A stretch of DNA of 64,000 nt from JASGIT01 sp047601665 (GTDB lineage Bacteria > Pseudomonadota > Gammaproteobacteria > Burkholderiales > Burkholderiaceae_C): NCBI GenBank assembly GCA_047601665.1, contig JASGIT010000001.1, forward strand, positions 2,976,001 to 3,040,000, in the 5' to 3' direction. Below the pieces are notes generated by a model. It had not been told where the DNA came from. It ran no database searches and saw only the letters and a program-made list of their open reading frames with translations. Every line of letters begins with the position of its first letter. Within the stretch, counting starts at the first letter, position 1. The position numbers and the translations under genes are program-made. Below are positions 33,833-42,275 of this stretch, piece by piece.

Positions 33833-34465
33833 ATGCCCCCTCCCGCCCCCGAGCGGCGCGCGCGCACGCCGCAGAGCGAGCGCGTGGAAGCCACGCAGCG
33901 CAAGATCATCGAGTCCGCCCTGGCCCTATTGCGCGACGGCGGGGTGAAGGCGGCCACGCTGCAGGCCATCGCGCGCGGGGCGGAGGTGTCGCTGGGCGCG
34001 GTGCAGCACCACTTCGAGAGCCGCGACGCGCTGATGGAGCGCCTAGTGGAGGAGGTGATGGAGCCGCTGGGCGACCAGGGCAGCGTGTGGCCCGACAAGA
34101 GCCTGCCGCTGCAGGAGCGCGCCGAGCAGTTCGTGCAGCGCGCCTGGCGGCACATCTTCGGCTCGCCCAACTACACGGTGGCGTGGAACCTGTTCTTCGG
34201 CTGCAAGTCCATCCCCACGCTGTTCGAGATGGTCAGCCGCAAGCGCACGCTGGTGGACCAGGGCTTCTACGACCAGTTTCTCGCCACCTTCCCGGAGGTG
34301 AAGCGGCACCCGCACCCGCAGGGCGTGGCCGCCCTGGTGTTCGCCAGCCTGCGCGGCGCGGGGGTGCAGGAGCTGTTCGCCGTCGATGCGGCGGAGAAAG
34401 AGGGCAGCCTGCAGGTGCTGGCGGACTGCATTGTCCAGGCGGGCCGCGCAGGTACCGCGGAGTGA
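33833..34465 (+). CDS. TetR-family transcriptional regulator
   Basis: A 210-residue TetR repressor. The helix-turn-helix is at about residues 22-68 (KIIESALALLRDGGVKAATLQ, then GAEVSLGAVQHHFESRDAL). The C-terminal helical ligand domain has no motif I can assign. It lies 29 bp after the chloride transporter and just upstream of the hppD operon on the same strand. It could regulate either, but the AT-rich region before hppD is the more attractive target. Confidence 0.88.
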   Translation: MPPPAPERRARTPQSERVEATQRKIIESALALLRDGGVKAATLQAIARGAEVSLGAVQHHFESRDALMERLVEEVMEPLGDQGSVWPDKSLPLQERAEQFVQRAWRHIFGSPNYTVAWNLFFGCKSIPTLFEMVSRKRTLVDQGFYDQFLATFPEVKRHPHPQGVAALVFASLRGAGVQELFAVDAAEKEGSLQVLADCIVQAGRAGTAE

Positions 34466-34593
34466 GCCCGGCGTTCACGCGGCGAACCGGCTAGCATCGT
34501 TTTCGTGAGTTGTCCATCGGTGCAAATATTAAAAAATAATAATTTATTGTTGTTGTAAATTCTTGTCGTAGGCACACTTCAGGAGCTATCGCC
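34466..34593 (+). promoter_or_regulatory. AT-rich promoter region of the hppD operon
   Basis: A sharp AT-rich island in otherwise GC-rich DNA, including AATATTAAAAAATAATAATT and TATTGTTGTTGTAAATTCTT. A TTGTCC box near 34508 lies about 17 bp before AT-rich -10-like sequences. AATAAT-AATT-TATTGTT is a near-palindrome that could be an operator. AGGAG precedes the hppD start. Confidence 0.5.
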
Positions 34594-35679
34594 ATGTCCG
34601 ATCTGTTCGACAACCCCATGGGCCTGTGCGGCTTCGAGTTCGTGGAATTCGCGTCGCCCACGCCCGGCGTGCTGGAGCCGCTGTTCGGGAAGCTGGGCTT
34701 CACCGAGGTGGCGCGGCACCGCTCCAAGGACGTGTCGCTGTACCGCCAGGGCGGCATCAACTTCATCATCAACCGCGAGCCCAGGAGCCAGGCCGCCTAC
34801 TTCACGGCGGAGCATGGCCCCAGCGCCTGCGGACTGGCCTTCCGCGTGAAGGATTCGCACAAGGCCTACAGGCGCGCGCTGGAGCTGGGCGCGCAGCCGG
34901 TGGACATTCCCACCGGCCCGATGGAACTGCACCTGCCCGCCATCAAGGGCATTGGCGGCGCGCCGCTGTACCTGATCGACCGCTTCGAGGAAGGCAAGTC
35001 CATCTACGACATCGACTTCGAATACCTGCCCGGCGTGGAGCGCAACCCCGTGGGCCACGGCTTCAGCGTGGTCGACCACCTCACGCACAACGTCTACCGG
35101 GGCCGCATGGCGTACTGGGCGGACTTCTACGGCAAGCTGTTCAACTTCCGGGAAATCCGCTACTTCGACATCCAGGGCGAGTACACCGGCCTCACCTCCA
35201 AGGCCATGACCGCGCCGGACGGGCTGATCCGCATTCCGCTGAACGAAGAGGCGCGCCAGGGCGGGGGGCAGATCGAGGAATTCCTGATGCAGTTCAACGG
35301 CGAGGGCATCCAGCACATCGCGCTGCTGTGCGACGACCTGCCCGGCGCCATCGACCGCCTGCAGATGGCGGGCATTCCGCTGCTGACCGCGCCCAACGAC
35401 GTGTACTACGAGAATCTGGCCAGGCGCCTGCCCGGCCACGGCCAGCCGGTGAGCGAATTGCAGGCGCGCGGCATCCTGCTCGACGGCACCACCGAAGGCG
35501 GCCAGCCGCGCCTGCTGCTGCAGATCTTCTCGGAGCCGCTGCTGGGCCCGGTGTTCTTCGAGTTCATCGAGCGCAAGGGCAACTACCGCGAGGGCTTTGG
35601 CGAAGGCAACTTCAAGGCCCTGTTCGAGTCGCTGGAGCGCGACCAGATCACCCGTGGCGTGCTCGAAGCCGCCAAGTGA
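34594..35679 (+). CDS. hppD: 4-hydroxyphenylpyruvate dioxygenase
   Basis: A 361-residue HPPD, matching bacterial enzymes (about 358). It converts 4-hydroxyphenylpyruvate to homogentisate. Two VOC domains carry the iron ligands: first His in VDHLTHNVYRGRM, second His in EGIQHIALLCDD and Glu in VFFEFIERKGNY. The C-terminal helix (GFGEGNFKALFESLERDQ) that closes over the active site is complete. It starts the phenylalanine/tyrosine operon, downstream of an AT-rich promoter island. Confidence 0.96.
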   Translation: MSDLFDNPMGLCGFEFVEFASPTPGVLEPLFGKLGFTEVARHRSKDVSLYRQGGINFIINREPRSQAAYFTAEHGPSACGLAFRVKDSHKAYRRALELGAQPVDIPTGPMELHLPAIKGIGGAPLYLIDRFEEGKSIYDIDFEYLPGVERNPVGHGFSVVDHLTHNVYRGRMAYWADFYGKLFNFREIRYFDIQGEYTGLTSKAMTAPDGLIRIPLNEEARQGGGQIEEFLMQFNGEGIQHIALLCDDLPGAIDRLQMAGIPLLTAPNDVYYENLARRLPGHGQPVSELQARGILLDGTTEGGQPRLLLQIFSEPLLGPVFFEFIERKGNYREGFGEGNFKALFESLERDQITRGVLEAAK

Positions 35680-35692
35680 AAGGAGTAGCACC

Positions 35693-36232
35693 ATGAAAAT
35701 CGACCGCATCCACCATGTCGCCTACCGCTGCAGGGACGCCAAGGAAACCGTGCTCTGGTACCGCGACAACCTGAAGATGGACTTCGTGCTGGCCATTGCC
35801 GAAGACCACGTGCCCTCCACCAAGGCGCCCGACCCGTACATGCACGTGTTCCTGGACGCGGGCCACGGCAACGTACTGGCCTTCTTCGAGCTGCCCACGC
35901 AGCCCGAGATGGGGCGCGACCCCAACACCCCTGAATGGGTGCAGCACATCGCCTTCCGCGTGAAGGACCGGGCGGAACTGCTGGAGTTCAAGGCCCACCT
36001 CGAAAGCCGGGGCATAGCCGTGCTGGGCGTGACCGACCACGGCGCGTTCCACTCCATCTACTTCTTCGACCCCAACGGCCACCGCCTGGAACTGGCCTGC
36101 CCCGACCCGGACGAAGCGGCCATGCTCGAAAAGCTCGACGCCGTGAAGTGGGACATGCTCGAAGAGTGGAGCCAAACCAAGCGCGCCCCCCGGCACGCCG
36201 CCTTCCTGCACCAGCGGGAGTTTCAGCCATGA
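35693..36232 (+). CDS. VOC-superfamily (glyoxalase/dioxygenase fold) protein
   Basis: A 179-residue single VOC protein starting at ATG 35693 after AGGAG. Metal ligands can be proposed: His in IHHVAYRCRD, His in WVQHIAFRVKD and Glu in GHRLELACP. It sits between hppD and fahA, overlapping fahA by ATGA. Function is unknown; a dioxygenase or isomerase role in aromatic degradation is plausible. It is not a homogentisate dioxygenase (HmgA), which is a larger cupin protein. Confidence 0.8.
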   Translation: MKIDRIHHVAYRCRDAKETVLWYRDNLKMDFVLAIAEDHVPSTKAPDPYMHVFLDAGHGNVLAFFELPTQPEMGRDPNTPEWVQHIAFRVKDRAELLEFKAHLESRGIAVLGVTDHGAFHSIYFFDPNGHRLELACPDPDEAAMLEKLDAVKWDMLEEWSQTKRAPRHAAFLHQREFQP

Positions 36233-37515
36233 ACGCCACGCTCGACCCGCAGCTGCAAAGCTGGGTGCCGTCCGCCAACGCCGGGGGCTGCGACTTCCCC
36301 CTCCAGAACCTGCCCTTCGGCCGCTTCCGCACGGCGAGCGACAGTGGCTGGCGCATCGGCGTCGCCATTGGCGACCAGGTGCTGGACCTGCGCGCCGCCG
36401 GCCTCATCGACCATGCCGACATGCACCGGCTGATGCGGGCCACGCCGCAAGAGCGCCGCGCCCTGCGCCAGCGGCTTTCCGACGGCCTGCGCGCCGGCAG
36501 CGCCCGGCAACCGGCGTGGGAGCGGGCGCTGCTGGCGCAATCCGCCGTGGAATTGGGCCTGCCCTGCGAGGTGGGCGACTACACCGACTTCTACGTCGGC
36601 ATCCACCACGCCACCGAGATCGGCCGCCAGTTCCGCCCCGACAACCCGCTGCTGCCCAACTACCAGTGGGTGCCCATCGGCTACCACGGGCGCGCCTCCA
36701 CGCTGCAGGCGAGCGGCTCGTCCTTCCACCGCCCCTGGGGCCAGGTCAAGCCCGCCGATGCGGCCCGGCCCGTGCTGGCGCCGTGCGCGCGGCTGGACAT
36801 CGAGCTGGAACTGGGCATCTTCATCGGCCAGCCCAATGCGCAGGGCACGCCCGTGCCCATGCAAAGCGCGGAAGACCACGTCTTCGGCATCGCCCTGTTC
36901 AATGACTGGAGCGCGCGCGACATCCAGGCGTGGGAATACCAGCCCCTGGGGCCTTTTCTCTCGAAGAACTTCGCCAGCACCGTCTCGCCCTGGATGGTGA
37001 CGATGGAGGCGCTGGAGCCCTTTCGCCAGCCCTTCACGCGCCCGGCGGGCCACCCCGGGCCGCTGCCGTACCTCGACTCCGCCGCCAACCGCGCGCGCGG
37101 TGCCATCGCCATCCAGATGGAAGTGGTGCTGCAGACGGCGCGCATGGCGCAGGCGGGGCACGCGGGCGACGTCATCAGCCGCTCCGGCTTCGCCGAGGCC
37201 GCGTACTGGACGGTGGCGCAACTGGTGGCGCACCACACCGTGAACGGCTGCGCGCTGCGCGCGGGCGACCTGCTGGGTTCGGGCACGCTGTCCGGCCCCG
37301 CCCGCAAGCAGAGCGGCTCGCTGCTGGAGCTGACCACGGGCGGCAAGCACCGCATCACCCTGTCGAACGGCGAGACGCGGGGCTTTCTGGAAGACGGCGA
37401 CACCGTGGTGCTGCGCGCGTACTGCGAGGCGGAGGGCGCGCGGCGCATCGGGTTCGGGGAGTGCCGGGGCACGGTGCTGCCCAGTGTGCAATCGGTGCAG
37501 GCGGAGGTGGTATGA
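36229..37515 (+). CDS. fahA: Fumarylacetoacetase
   Basis: A 428-residue fumarylacetoacetase, start ATG 36229 overlapping the VOC gene. It splits fumarylacetoacetate into fumarate and acetoacetate, the last step of the homogentisate pathway. Visible features are the N-terminal SH3-like domain, DFYVGIHHATEIGRQFRPDN (metal Asp and catalytic His), LDIELELGIFIG (two Glu ligands), NDWSARDIQAWEYQPLGPF and NFASTVSPWMV. The intermediate enzymes HmgA and MaiA are not encoded in this window. Confidence 0.96.
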   Translation: MNATLDPQLQSWVPSANAGGCDFPLQNLPFGRFRTASDSGWRIGVAIGDQVLDLRAAGLIDHADMHRLMRATPQERRALRQRLSDGLRAGSARQPAWERALLAQSAVELGLPCEVGDYTDFYVGIHHATEIGRQFRPDNPLLPNYQWVPIGYHGRASTLQASGSSFHRPWGQVKPADAARPVLAPCARLDIELELGIFIGQPNAQGTPVPMQSAEDHVFGIALFNDWSARDIQAWEYQPLGPFLSKNFASTVSPWMVTMEALEPFRQPFTRPAGHPGPLPYLDSAANRARGAIAIQMEVVLQTARMAQAGHAGDVISRSGFAEAAYWTVAQLVAHHTVNGCALRAGDLLGSGTLSGPARKQSGSLLELTTGGKHRITLSNGETRGFLEDGDTVVLRAYCEAEGARRIGFGECRGTVLPSVQSVQAEVV

Positions 37516-37817
37516 AGCTCGCTGACTCGCAACTGCCCGCGCTGCTGGCGTCCTTGCCCGCATGGGAGTTCCGCCCCGAGCGCGGCGGCCTGATCGTGCG
37601 CCGGTTCGTCTTCCGCGACTTCGCCCAGGCCATGGGCTTCATGTGCCAGGTGGCCGTGGCGGCGGAAAAGCGCAACCACCATCCCGAATGGTCGAACGTG
37701 TACAACCGCGTCGAGGTCGTGCTGACCACGCATGACGTGAATGGCCTGTCCATGAACGACGTGGAGCTGGCCCGCTACGTGGACCAGGTCGCGGCGGCCC
37801 TGGCCCGGCAGGAGTAG
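37512..37817 (+). CDS. phhB: Pterin-4a-carbinolamine dehydratase
   Basis: A 101-residue PCD/DCoH-like enzyme that dehydrates 4a-hydroxytetrahydrobiopterin made by phenylalanine hydroxylase. The signature EKRNHHPEWSNVYNRVEV (active-site His pair and Trp region) and TTHDVNGLSMNDVELA are present. ATG 37512 overlaps the fahA stop. It lies 5 nt before phhA, the order known from phenylalanine hydroxylase operons. Confidence 0.94.
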   Translation: MKLADSQLPALLASLPAWEFRPERGGLIVRRFVFRDFAQAMGFMCQVAVAAEKRNHHPEWSNVYNRVEVVLTTHDVNGLSMNDVELARYVDQVAAALARQE

Positions 37818-37822
37818 CCATC

Positions 37823-38713
37823 ATGCAATCCACCAGCGAGCACCTGCACGGCCTGGCCGACGGCAGCTACCAGCCCGAGCGCCCGGACTGGACGATCGAC
37901 CAGGGCTGGCAGCGCTACACCGCCGAGGAACACGCCGTCTGGCAAACGCTGTTCGAGCGCCAGCGCCATCTGCTGCCGGGCCGCGCCTGCGACGAATTCG
38001 TGCGCGGCATGGACGACCTGCCCATAGGCCCTGAGCAGATTCCCAACTTCGAGGCGCTGTCCGAAACGCTGATGAAGCGCACCGGCTGGCGGATCGTGGC
38101 CGTGCCGGGGCTGGTGCCCGACGACGTGTTCTTCGAGCACCTGGCAAACTGCCGCTTCCCCGCCGGGCAGTTCATCCGCAAGCCGCACGAGCTGGACTAC
38201 TTGCAAGAGCCCGACGTGTTCCACGACGTGTTCGGCCACGTGCCCATGCTGATGAACCCCGTGATGGCCGAATTCATCCAGGCCTACGGCAAGGGCGGCC
38301 TGCGCGCCAAGGAAAAAGGCGTGCTGGCGCACCTGGCGCGCGTGTACTGGTACACGGTGGAATTCGGCCTGGTGCAGCAGCCGCAGGGGCTGCGCATCTA
38401 CGGCGCGGGCATCGTGTCGTCGGCCACCGAAACCCGCTTCGCGGTGGAAGACGTCTCGCCCAATCGCCTGCGCTTCGACCTGGAACGGGTGATGCGCACG
38501 CGCTACCGCATCGACGATTTTCAGGAAACCTACTTCGTGCTGCACGACCTGGCCGAGCTGCTGGCCCTGGCGCAGGTCGACTTCGACCCGTATTACGAGC
38601 GCGTGCGCGCTGCCGCCGACTACCTGCCCGGCGACGTGCTGGCCGGCGACACCGTGTTTTCGCGCGGCACGGGTGCTTATCACCTCCGGAAACGCCAAGG
38701 AATGACCGCATGA
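37823..38713 (+). CDS. phhA: Phenylalanine 4-monooxygenase
   Basis: A 296-residue bacterial phenylalanine hydroxylase that forms tyrosine using a reduced pterin and oxygen. The 2-His-1-Glu iron site is visible: both His in FHDVFGHVPML and Glu in YWYTVEFGLVQQ. GLRIYGAGIVSS is the pterin/substrate region. As in other bacterial enzymes there is no N-terminal ACT regulatory domain. It is coupled to an SDR gene by ATGA. Confidence 0.97.
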   Translation: MQSTSEHLHGLADGSYQPERPDWTIDQGWQRYTAEEHAVWQTLFERQRHLLPGRACDEFVRGMDDLPIGPEQIPNFEALSETLMKRTGWRIVAVPGLVPDDVFFEHLANCRFPAGQFIRKPHELDYLQEPDVFHDVFGHVPMLMNPVMAEFIQAYGKGGLRAKEKGVLAHLARVYWYTVEFGLVQQPQGLRIYGAGIVSSATETRFAVEDVSPNRLRFDLERVMRTRYRIDDFQETYFVLHDLAELLALAQVDFDPYYERVRAAADYLPGDVLAGDTVFSRGTGAYHLRKRQGMTA

Positions 38714-39417
38714 ACCCGCAAACCGTTTTGATCACCGGTGCCGCAGGCCAGTTGGGCACGGCGGTGGCGCAGGCTTTTCAGGCGCGCGGCGCCCGCTTGG
38801 TGCTGCTGGACAAGGACGCCGCCGCGCTGCAACGCCAGTTCGGCGGCGTGGCCGGCGTCGTGCTGGTCGGAGCCGATCTGCTGGACAAAGCCCAGACCGC
38901 CGCCCGCGTGGGCGAGGCGCTGGAGGCCGTGTCAAAGGGGGCGGGCCGCATCCACGCGCTGTGCCACGTGGCGGGCGGCTTTCGCATGGGCGAGGCGGTG
39001 CATGAAACGTCCGCGGCCACCTGGGACTTCATGCTCGGCCTGAACGCGGGCAGCTTCCTGAACGTGGCCGCCGCCGTGGTGCCGCACCTCGTCGCCCAGG
39101 GCGGCGGCAAGGTCGTGGCCGTGGGCGCGGCGGCCGCGCTGAAGGGCGGGGCGCAGATGGGGGCCTACAGCGCCTCCAAAAGCGCGCTCATCCGCCTGAC
39201 GGAGTCCCTGTCCGCCGAGGTGCGCGACCAGAACGTCAACGTCAACTGCGTGCTGCCGTCCATCATCAACACGCCGGACAACCGCGCCGCCATGCCCGAT
39301 GCGGATGCGTCGCGCTGGGTCACGCCCGCGGCGCTGGCTGACGTGATCGTCTTCCTGGCCTCGGATGCGGCACGCGCTATCCACGGCGCGGCCATTCCGG
39401 TGACGGGGCGGGTGTGA
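38710..39417 (+). CDS. SDR oxidoreductase resembling quinonoid dihydropteridine reductase
   Basis: A 235-residue SDR with TGAAGQLGTAVAQAF (cofactor binding) and the active-site YSASKSA. Several stretches resemble animal QDPR rather than FabG: CHVAGGFRMG (QDPR CVAGGWAGG), GAAAALKGGAQMGAYSASKS and INTPDNRAAMPDADASRW (QDPR DTPMNRKSMPEADFSSW). Coupled by ATGA to phhA, it is well placed to regenerate tetrahydropterin from the quinonoid form, completing a three-gene hydroxylase system. This function is inferred from similarity I recall and from context, not proven. Confidence 0.75.
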   Translation: MNPQTVLITGAAGQLGTAVAQAFQARGARLVLLDKDAAALQRQFGGVAGVVLVGADLLDKAQTAARVGEALEAVSKGAGRIHALCHVAGGFRMGEAVHETSAATWDFMLGLNAGSFLNVAAAVVPHLVAQGGGKVVAVGAAAALKGGAQMGAYSASKSALIRLTESLSAEVRDQNVNVNCVLPSIINTPDNRAAMPDADASRWVTPAALADVIVFLASDAARAIHGAAIPVTGRV

Positions 39418-39427
39418 GGGGTTTGCT

Positions 39428-39480
39428 TCTATTTTGATAGCTGCTAGCGCTTTATGGATAAGCGCTGGAGGCCTGTTTGG
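39428..39480 (-). repeat. Dispersed intergenic repeat, copy 6
   Basis: Reverse-orientation copy (TTTTGATAGCTGCTAGCGCT, ATAAGCGCTGGAGGCCTG) filling the gap between the convergent SDR and Bug genes. Confidence 0.85.
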
Positions 39481-39483
39481 CTG

Positions 39484-40458
39484 TTATTCCGCCGCAATGC
39501 CTGCGGCCTTGATGACCTGGCCCCACTTCTTCGTCTCGGCGGCCTGGAAGTCGGCCAGTTCCTTGGGGGTGCTGGTCCAGGGCTCGGAGCCGGACTGCTC
39601 GAAGAACGCCTGTGCCGCATGGCTCTTCACCGCCGTGGACAGCAACTGGTTGAGCTTCTGCACTACCGCAGGGGGCGTCTGGGCCGGGGCATAGGCGGCG
39701 AACCAGTAGCCCATGTCGTAGCCCTTCACGCCCGCCTCGGCGATGGTGGGCACGTCGGGCAGCTGCGGGCTGCGCTTCTGCGTGGAATAGCCCAGCGCGC
39801 GCAGCTTGCCGGACTTGATCTGCGGCACGCCGGTGGACATGTCGGTGATCATCAGGTCGATCTGCCCGCCCAGCAGGTCGGTGATGGCCAGCGGGTTGCT
39901 TTTGTAGGGCACGTGCAGGATGTCCACGTGCGCCAGTTGTTTCAGCATTTCGCCCGCCACGCGGCTCGACGAACTGCCGCTGCCGAAGCTGAGCTTGCCG
40001 GGGTGCGCCTTGGCAAAGGCCAGCAGATCGCCCACGCTCTTGTAGGGCGCGCTGGCGTTCACCACCAGCACCTGACCGCCCTTGCCCAGGCCGCCGAGGG
40101 GGGCGAAGCTCTTCACCGGGTCATAGGGCAGCTTCTTGTACAGGTGCTGGTTGGCGGCGTGCGTGGTGTTGGTGGTGATGAGCACGGTGTAGCCGTCCGC
40201 CGCGGCCTTGGCGACCTGCTGCGCGGCGATCATGCCGCTGGCGCCGGCCTTGTTGTCCACCACCACGGGCTGCCCGGTCTGTTCGGTCATCGACAGGGCC
40301 AGCGCGCGCGCCAGCTGGTCGGTGGCGCTGCCGGCGGCGAAGGGCACGACGAAGGTGACGGGCTTGGTGGGGTAGGCCGCGTCGGCCCAGGCGGTGGGCG
40401 CAAGGGCGAGCGCGGCGGTCAATGCCAGCAGGTGGCGGCGTGTGGCGTTGCGGGGCAT
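39484..40458 (-). CDS. Bug-family substrate-binding protein, copy 3
   Basis: A 324-residue periplasmic binding protein with signal peptide (LLALTAALALAPTAWA) and Bug motifs VTFVVPFAAGSATDQLAR, VVDNKAGASGMIAAQ and HVPYKSNPLAITDLLGGQID. AAGGAGACCCCC precedes its start. It follows two AtuA-type genes on the same strand and so likely binds the organic acid handled by them. No transporter membrane subunits are adjacent. Confidence 0.9.
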   Translation of the reverse strand: MPRNATRRHLLALTAALALAPTAWADAAYPTKPVTFVVPFAAGSATDQLARALALSMTEQTGQPVVVDNKAGASGMIAAQQVAKAAADGYTVLITTNTTHAANQHLYKKLPYDPVKSFAPLGGLGKGGQVLVVNASAPYKSVGDLLAFAKAHPGKLSFGSGSSSSRVAGEMLKQLAHVDILHVPYKSNPLAITDLLGGQIDLMITDMSTGVPQIKSGKLRALGYSTQKRSPQLPDVPTIAEAGVKGYDMGYWFAAYAPAQTPPAVVQKLNQLLSTAVKSHAAQAFFEQSGSEPWTSTPKELADFQAAETKKWGQVIKAAGIAAE

Positions 40459-40485
40459 GGGGGTCTCCTTGGGTCTTGGTATGGG

Positions 40486-40848
40486 TTAGCGGCTGGGGCC
40501 GGCCAGGTGGCCCGCCAGCGCTTCGGGAAGGGTGATGGGCATCTCCAGCACGCGGAAGCACAGGGTCTTGCCGTGGCTGTCGAGGTTCAGCGCATCGTTC
40601 ACGCCGCCGTCCAGCACCTCGTCGATGACCAGGTTCAGCGCGTGCAGCCGGGGCAGCAGGTAGCGCCTGACCTGCGCGGGCCGCCGGTCGGCGAACAGCG
40701 CGAGTACGGCGGTTTCGGTGACCTGTTCGCAGATCACGTCCCACAGCGCGGGGTGCCAGGCGATGACGCTGATGTTGGAGCGGTTGCCCTTGTCGCCCGT
40801 GCGCCCGTGGGCCAGGCGGTACAGCGGAACGGTGGTGGTGGTGTCCAT
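40486..40848 (-). CDS. AtuA-like ferredoxin-fold domain protein
   Basis: A 120-residue protein corresponding to the small C-terminal domain found fused or adjacent to AtuA proteins (LAHGRTGDKGNRSNISVIAW, LNFVI-type segment LNLVIDEVLDGGVNDALNLD, and GKTLCFRVLEMPI). It lies 3 bp after the AtuA-family gene, so the two probably form one enzyme. Activity is not established. Confidence 0.82.
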   Translation of the reverse strand: MDTTTTVPLYRLAHGRTGDKGNRSNISVIAWHPALWDVICEQVTETAVLALFADRRPAQVRRYLLPRLHALNLVIDEVLDGGVNDALNLDSHGKTLCFRVLEMPITLPEALAGHLAGPSR

Positions 40849-40851
40849 GTC

Positions 40852-42210
40852 TTACTCCTGCGCCCAGGTGAAGCCGGTGGCGATCTGCCGCTGCGCGACG
40901 GCGCACGACACCATGCCCAGCCGCTGGCGCATGGCGGTGCGCACGCCGCCGCCGCCCGCGGGGCCGCAGCAGTACAGCGCATTGATCTCGCGCGGCAGGC
41001 GCTGCGCGGCGGCGTGGTCGGCGTGCTGCCAGGCCATGCGCAGGCGCACGTCGTGCGGGGCCTGCGACAGGTCCGCGCCCGCCAGCCACTGGCTCGCGTC
41101 GTCGCCCCATACGCTGGTCACGCCGATCAGGTCGGTACGCAGCGGGGCGATGCCGTGCAGGCGCGCGGCGATGGTCCGCGCCGCGAGGCGGGCGCGCTCG
41201 GCGGCGCGCGGGCCGGCGTAGGAGATTTCGCCCTCGGCGAACCAGCCCGAGGCGTAGCAGACGTTGACTTTCAGCGTCTCTGGCCTGGGATGGCCTTGCA
41301 CGCCCGTGAGGCGCACGCGGTCGGGGCCCACCTGCGCCACCTCGGCGGCGGTGATGTCGGCCACCACGTCGGGCGTGAAATAGCAGGCCGGGTCGTGGAT
41401 TTCGTACAGCAGCTGTTCCTTCACCGTCTGCGGCGTGACATGGCCGCCGGTGCCCTGGGGCTTGAAGACGGTGCAGTGGCCGTCGGCGTCGATCTCGGCA
41501 ATCGGGTAGCCGAGGCGGTCCAGGCCCGGCACGTCCTTGTAGCCGGGGTCGGCGAAGTAGCCGCCCGTCACCTGCGTGCCGCATTCGAGCAGGTGGCCCG
41601 CCATGGTGGCGCGGGCCAGGCGGTCCCAGTCGTCCCAGTCCCAGCCGTAGTGGGCCATGGCCGGGCCCACCACCAGCGACGGGTCGGCCACCCGGCCGCA
41701 GACCACGATGTCGGCCCCCGCGCGCAGCGCGTCCGCGATGGGGCGCGCGCCGATGTAGGCGTTGGCGCTCACGATGGGTTCGGCGGGCATTTGGTTGCCC
41801 AGGGCCTGCTCCAGCAGGGCGCGCTGGCCGGGGCTGCTCAGGTCGTCGCCGTGCACCACGGCGATGCGCGGCGCGCGCGTGCCCAGCTTTTGCGCCAGCT
41901 GGGCAATGGCACGGGCCGCGCCAGCAGGGTTGGCCGCGCCGAAGTTGCTGACGATGCGGATGCCGTGCGCCAGGCAGTCGGCCAGCACGGGTGTGAGGAG
42001 GTCCAGCAGCAGCGGCTCGTAGCCCGCCTCCGGGTCTTGCCGCCGCGCCAGCTGGGCCAGCGCCAGCGTGCGCTCGGCCAGTGTCTCGAAGATCAGCACG
42101 GCGGGCTGGCGCAGGCGGATCAGCTCCCGCACCACCGGGCCGGCGGCGTCCACGCGGTCGCCGGAAAAACCGGCGGCGCAGCCTATGAGCAAAGGGGTTG
42201 GCATCGACAT
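40852..42210 (-). CDS. Acyclic terpene utilization AtuA-family protein (DUF1446)
   Basis: A 452-residue DUF1446/AtuA-family protein. Features are IGCAAGFSGDRVDAAGPVV, NFGAANPAGAARAIAQLA, VVCGRVADPSLVVGP, LLECGTQVTGGYFADPGYK and a terminal CCGPAGGGGVRTAMRQ. AtuA is needed for citronellol/geranylate breakdown in Pseudomonas, but this family is broad and is common next to Bug proteins and CoA enzymes in Burkholderiales. The remaining atu genes are absent here, so terpene degradation should not be assumed. It is divergent from a LysR regulator. Confidence 0.85.
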   Translation of the reverse strand: MSMPTPLLIGCAAGFSGDRVDAAGPVVRELIRLRQPAVLIFETLAERTLALAQLARRQDPEAGYEPLLLDLLTPVLADCLAHGIRIVSNFGAANPAGAARAIAQLAQKLGTRAPRIAVVHGDDLSSPGQRALLEQALGNQMPAEPIVSANAYIGARPIADALRAGADIVVCGRVADPSLVVGPAMAHYGWDWDDWDRLARATMAGHLLECGTQVTGGYFADPGYKDVPGLDRLGYPIAEIDADGHCTVFKPQGTGGHVTPQTVKEQLLYEIHDPACYFTPDVVADITAAEVAQVGPDRVRLTGVQGHPRPETLKVNVCYASGWFAEGEISYAGPRAAERARLAARTIAARLHGIAPLRTDLIGVTSVWGDDASQWLAGADLSQAPHDVRLRMAWQHADHAAAQRLPREINALYCCGPAGGGGVRTAMRQRLGMVSCAVAQRQIATGFTWAQE

Positions 42211-42244
42211 GGCTGGGCACTATAGGCAGCCCGCGCTATGCTGT

Positions 42245-42262
42245 GAAATCGATAATTTCGAT
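42245..42262. promoter_or_regulatory. Candidate LysR operator
   Basis: GAAATCGATAATTTCGAT contains two overlapping perfect palindromes (GAAAT-N5-ATTTC and ATCGA-N5-TCGAT). It lies in the 65-bp gap between the divergent AtuA-type and LysR genes, 14 bp before the LysR start. Confidence 0.5.
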
Positions 42263-42275
42263 GGATTGATTTGCC

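Noticed and set aside
40852..42210. Terpene (citronellol/geranyl) degradation cluster
   Set aside because: Only the AtuA-type genes are present; no geranyl-CoA carboxylase or other atu genes accompany them.
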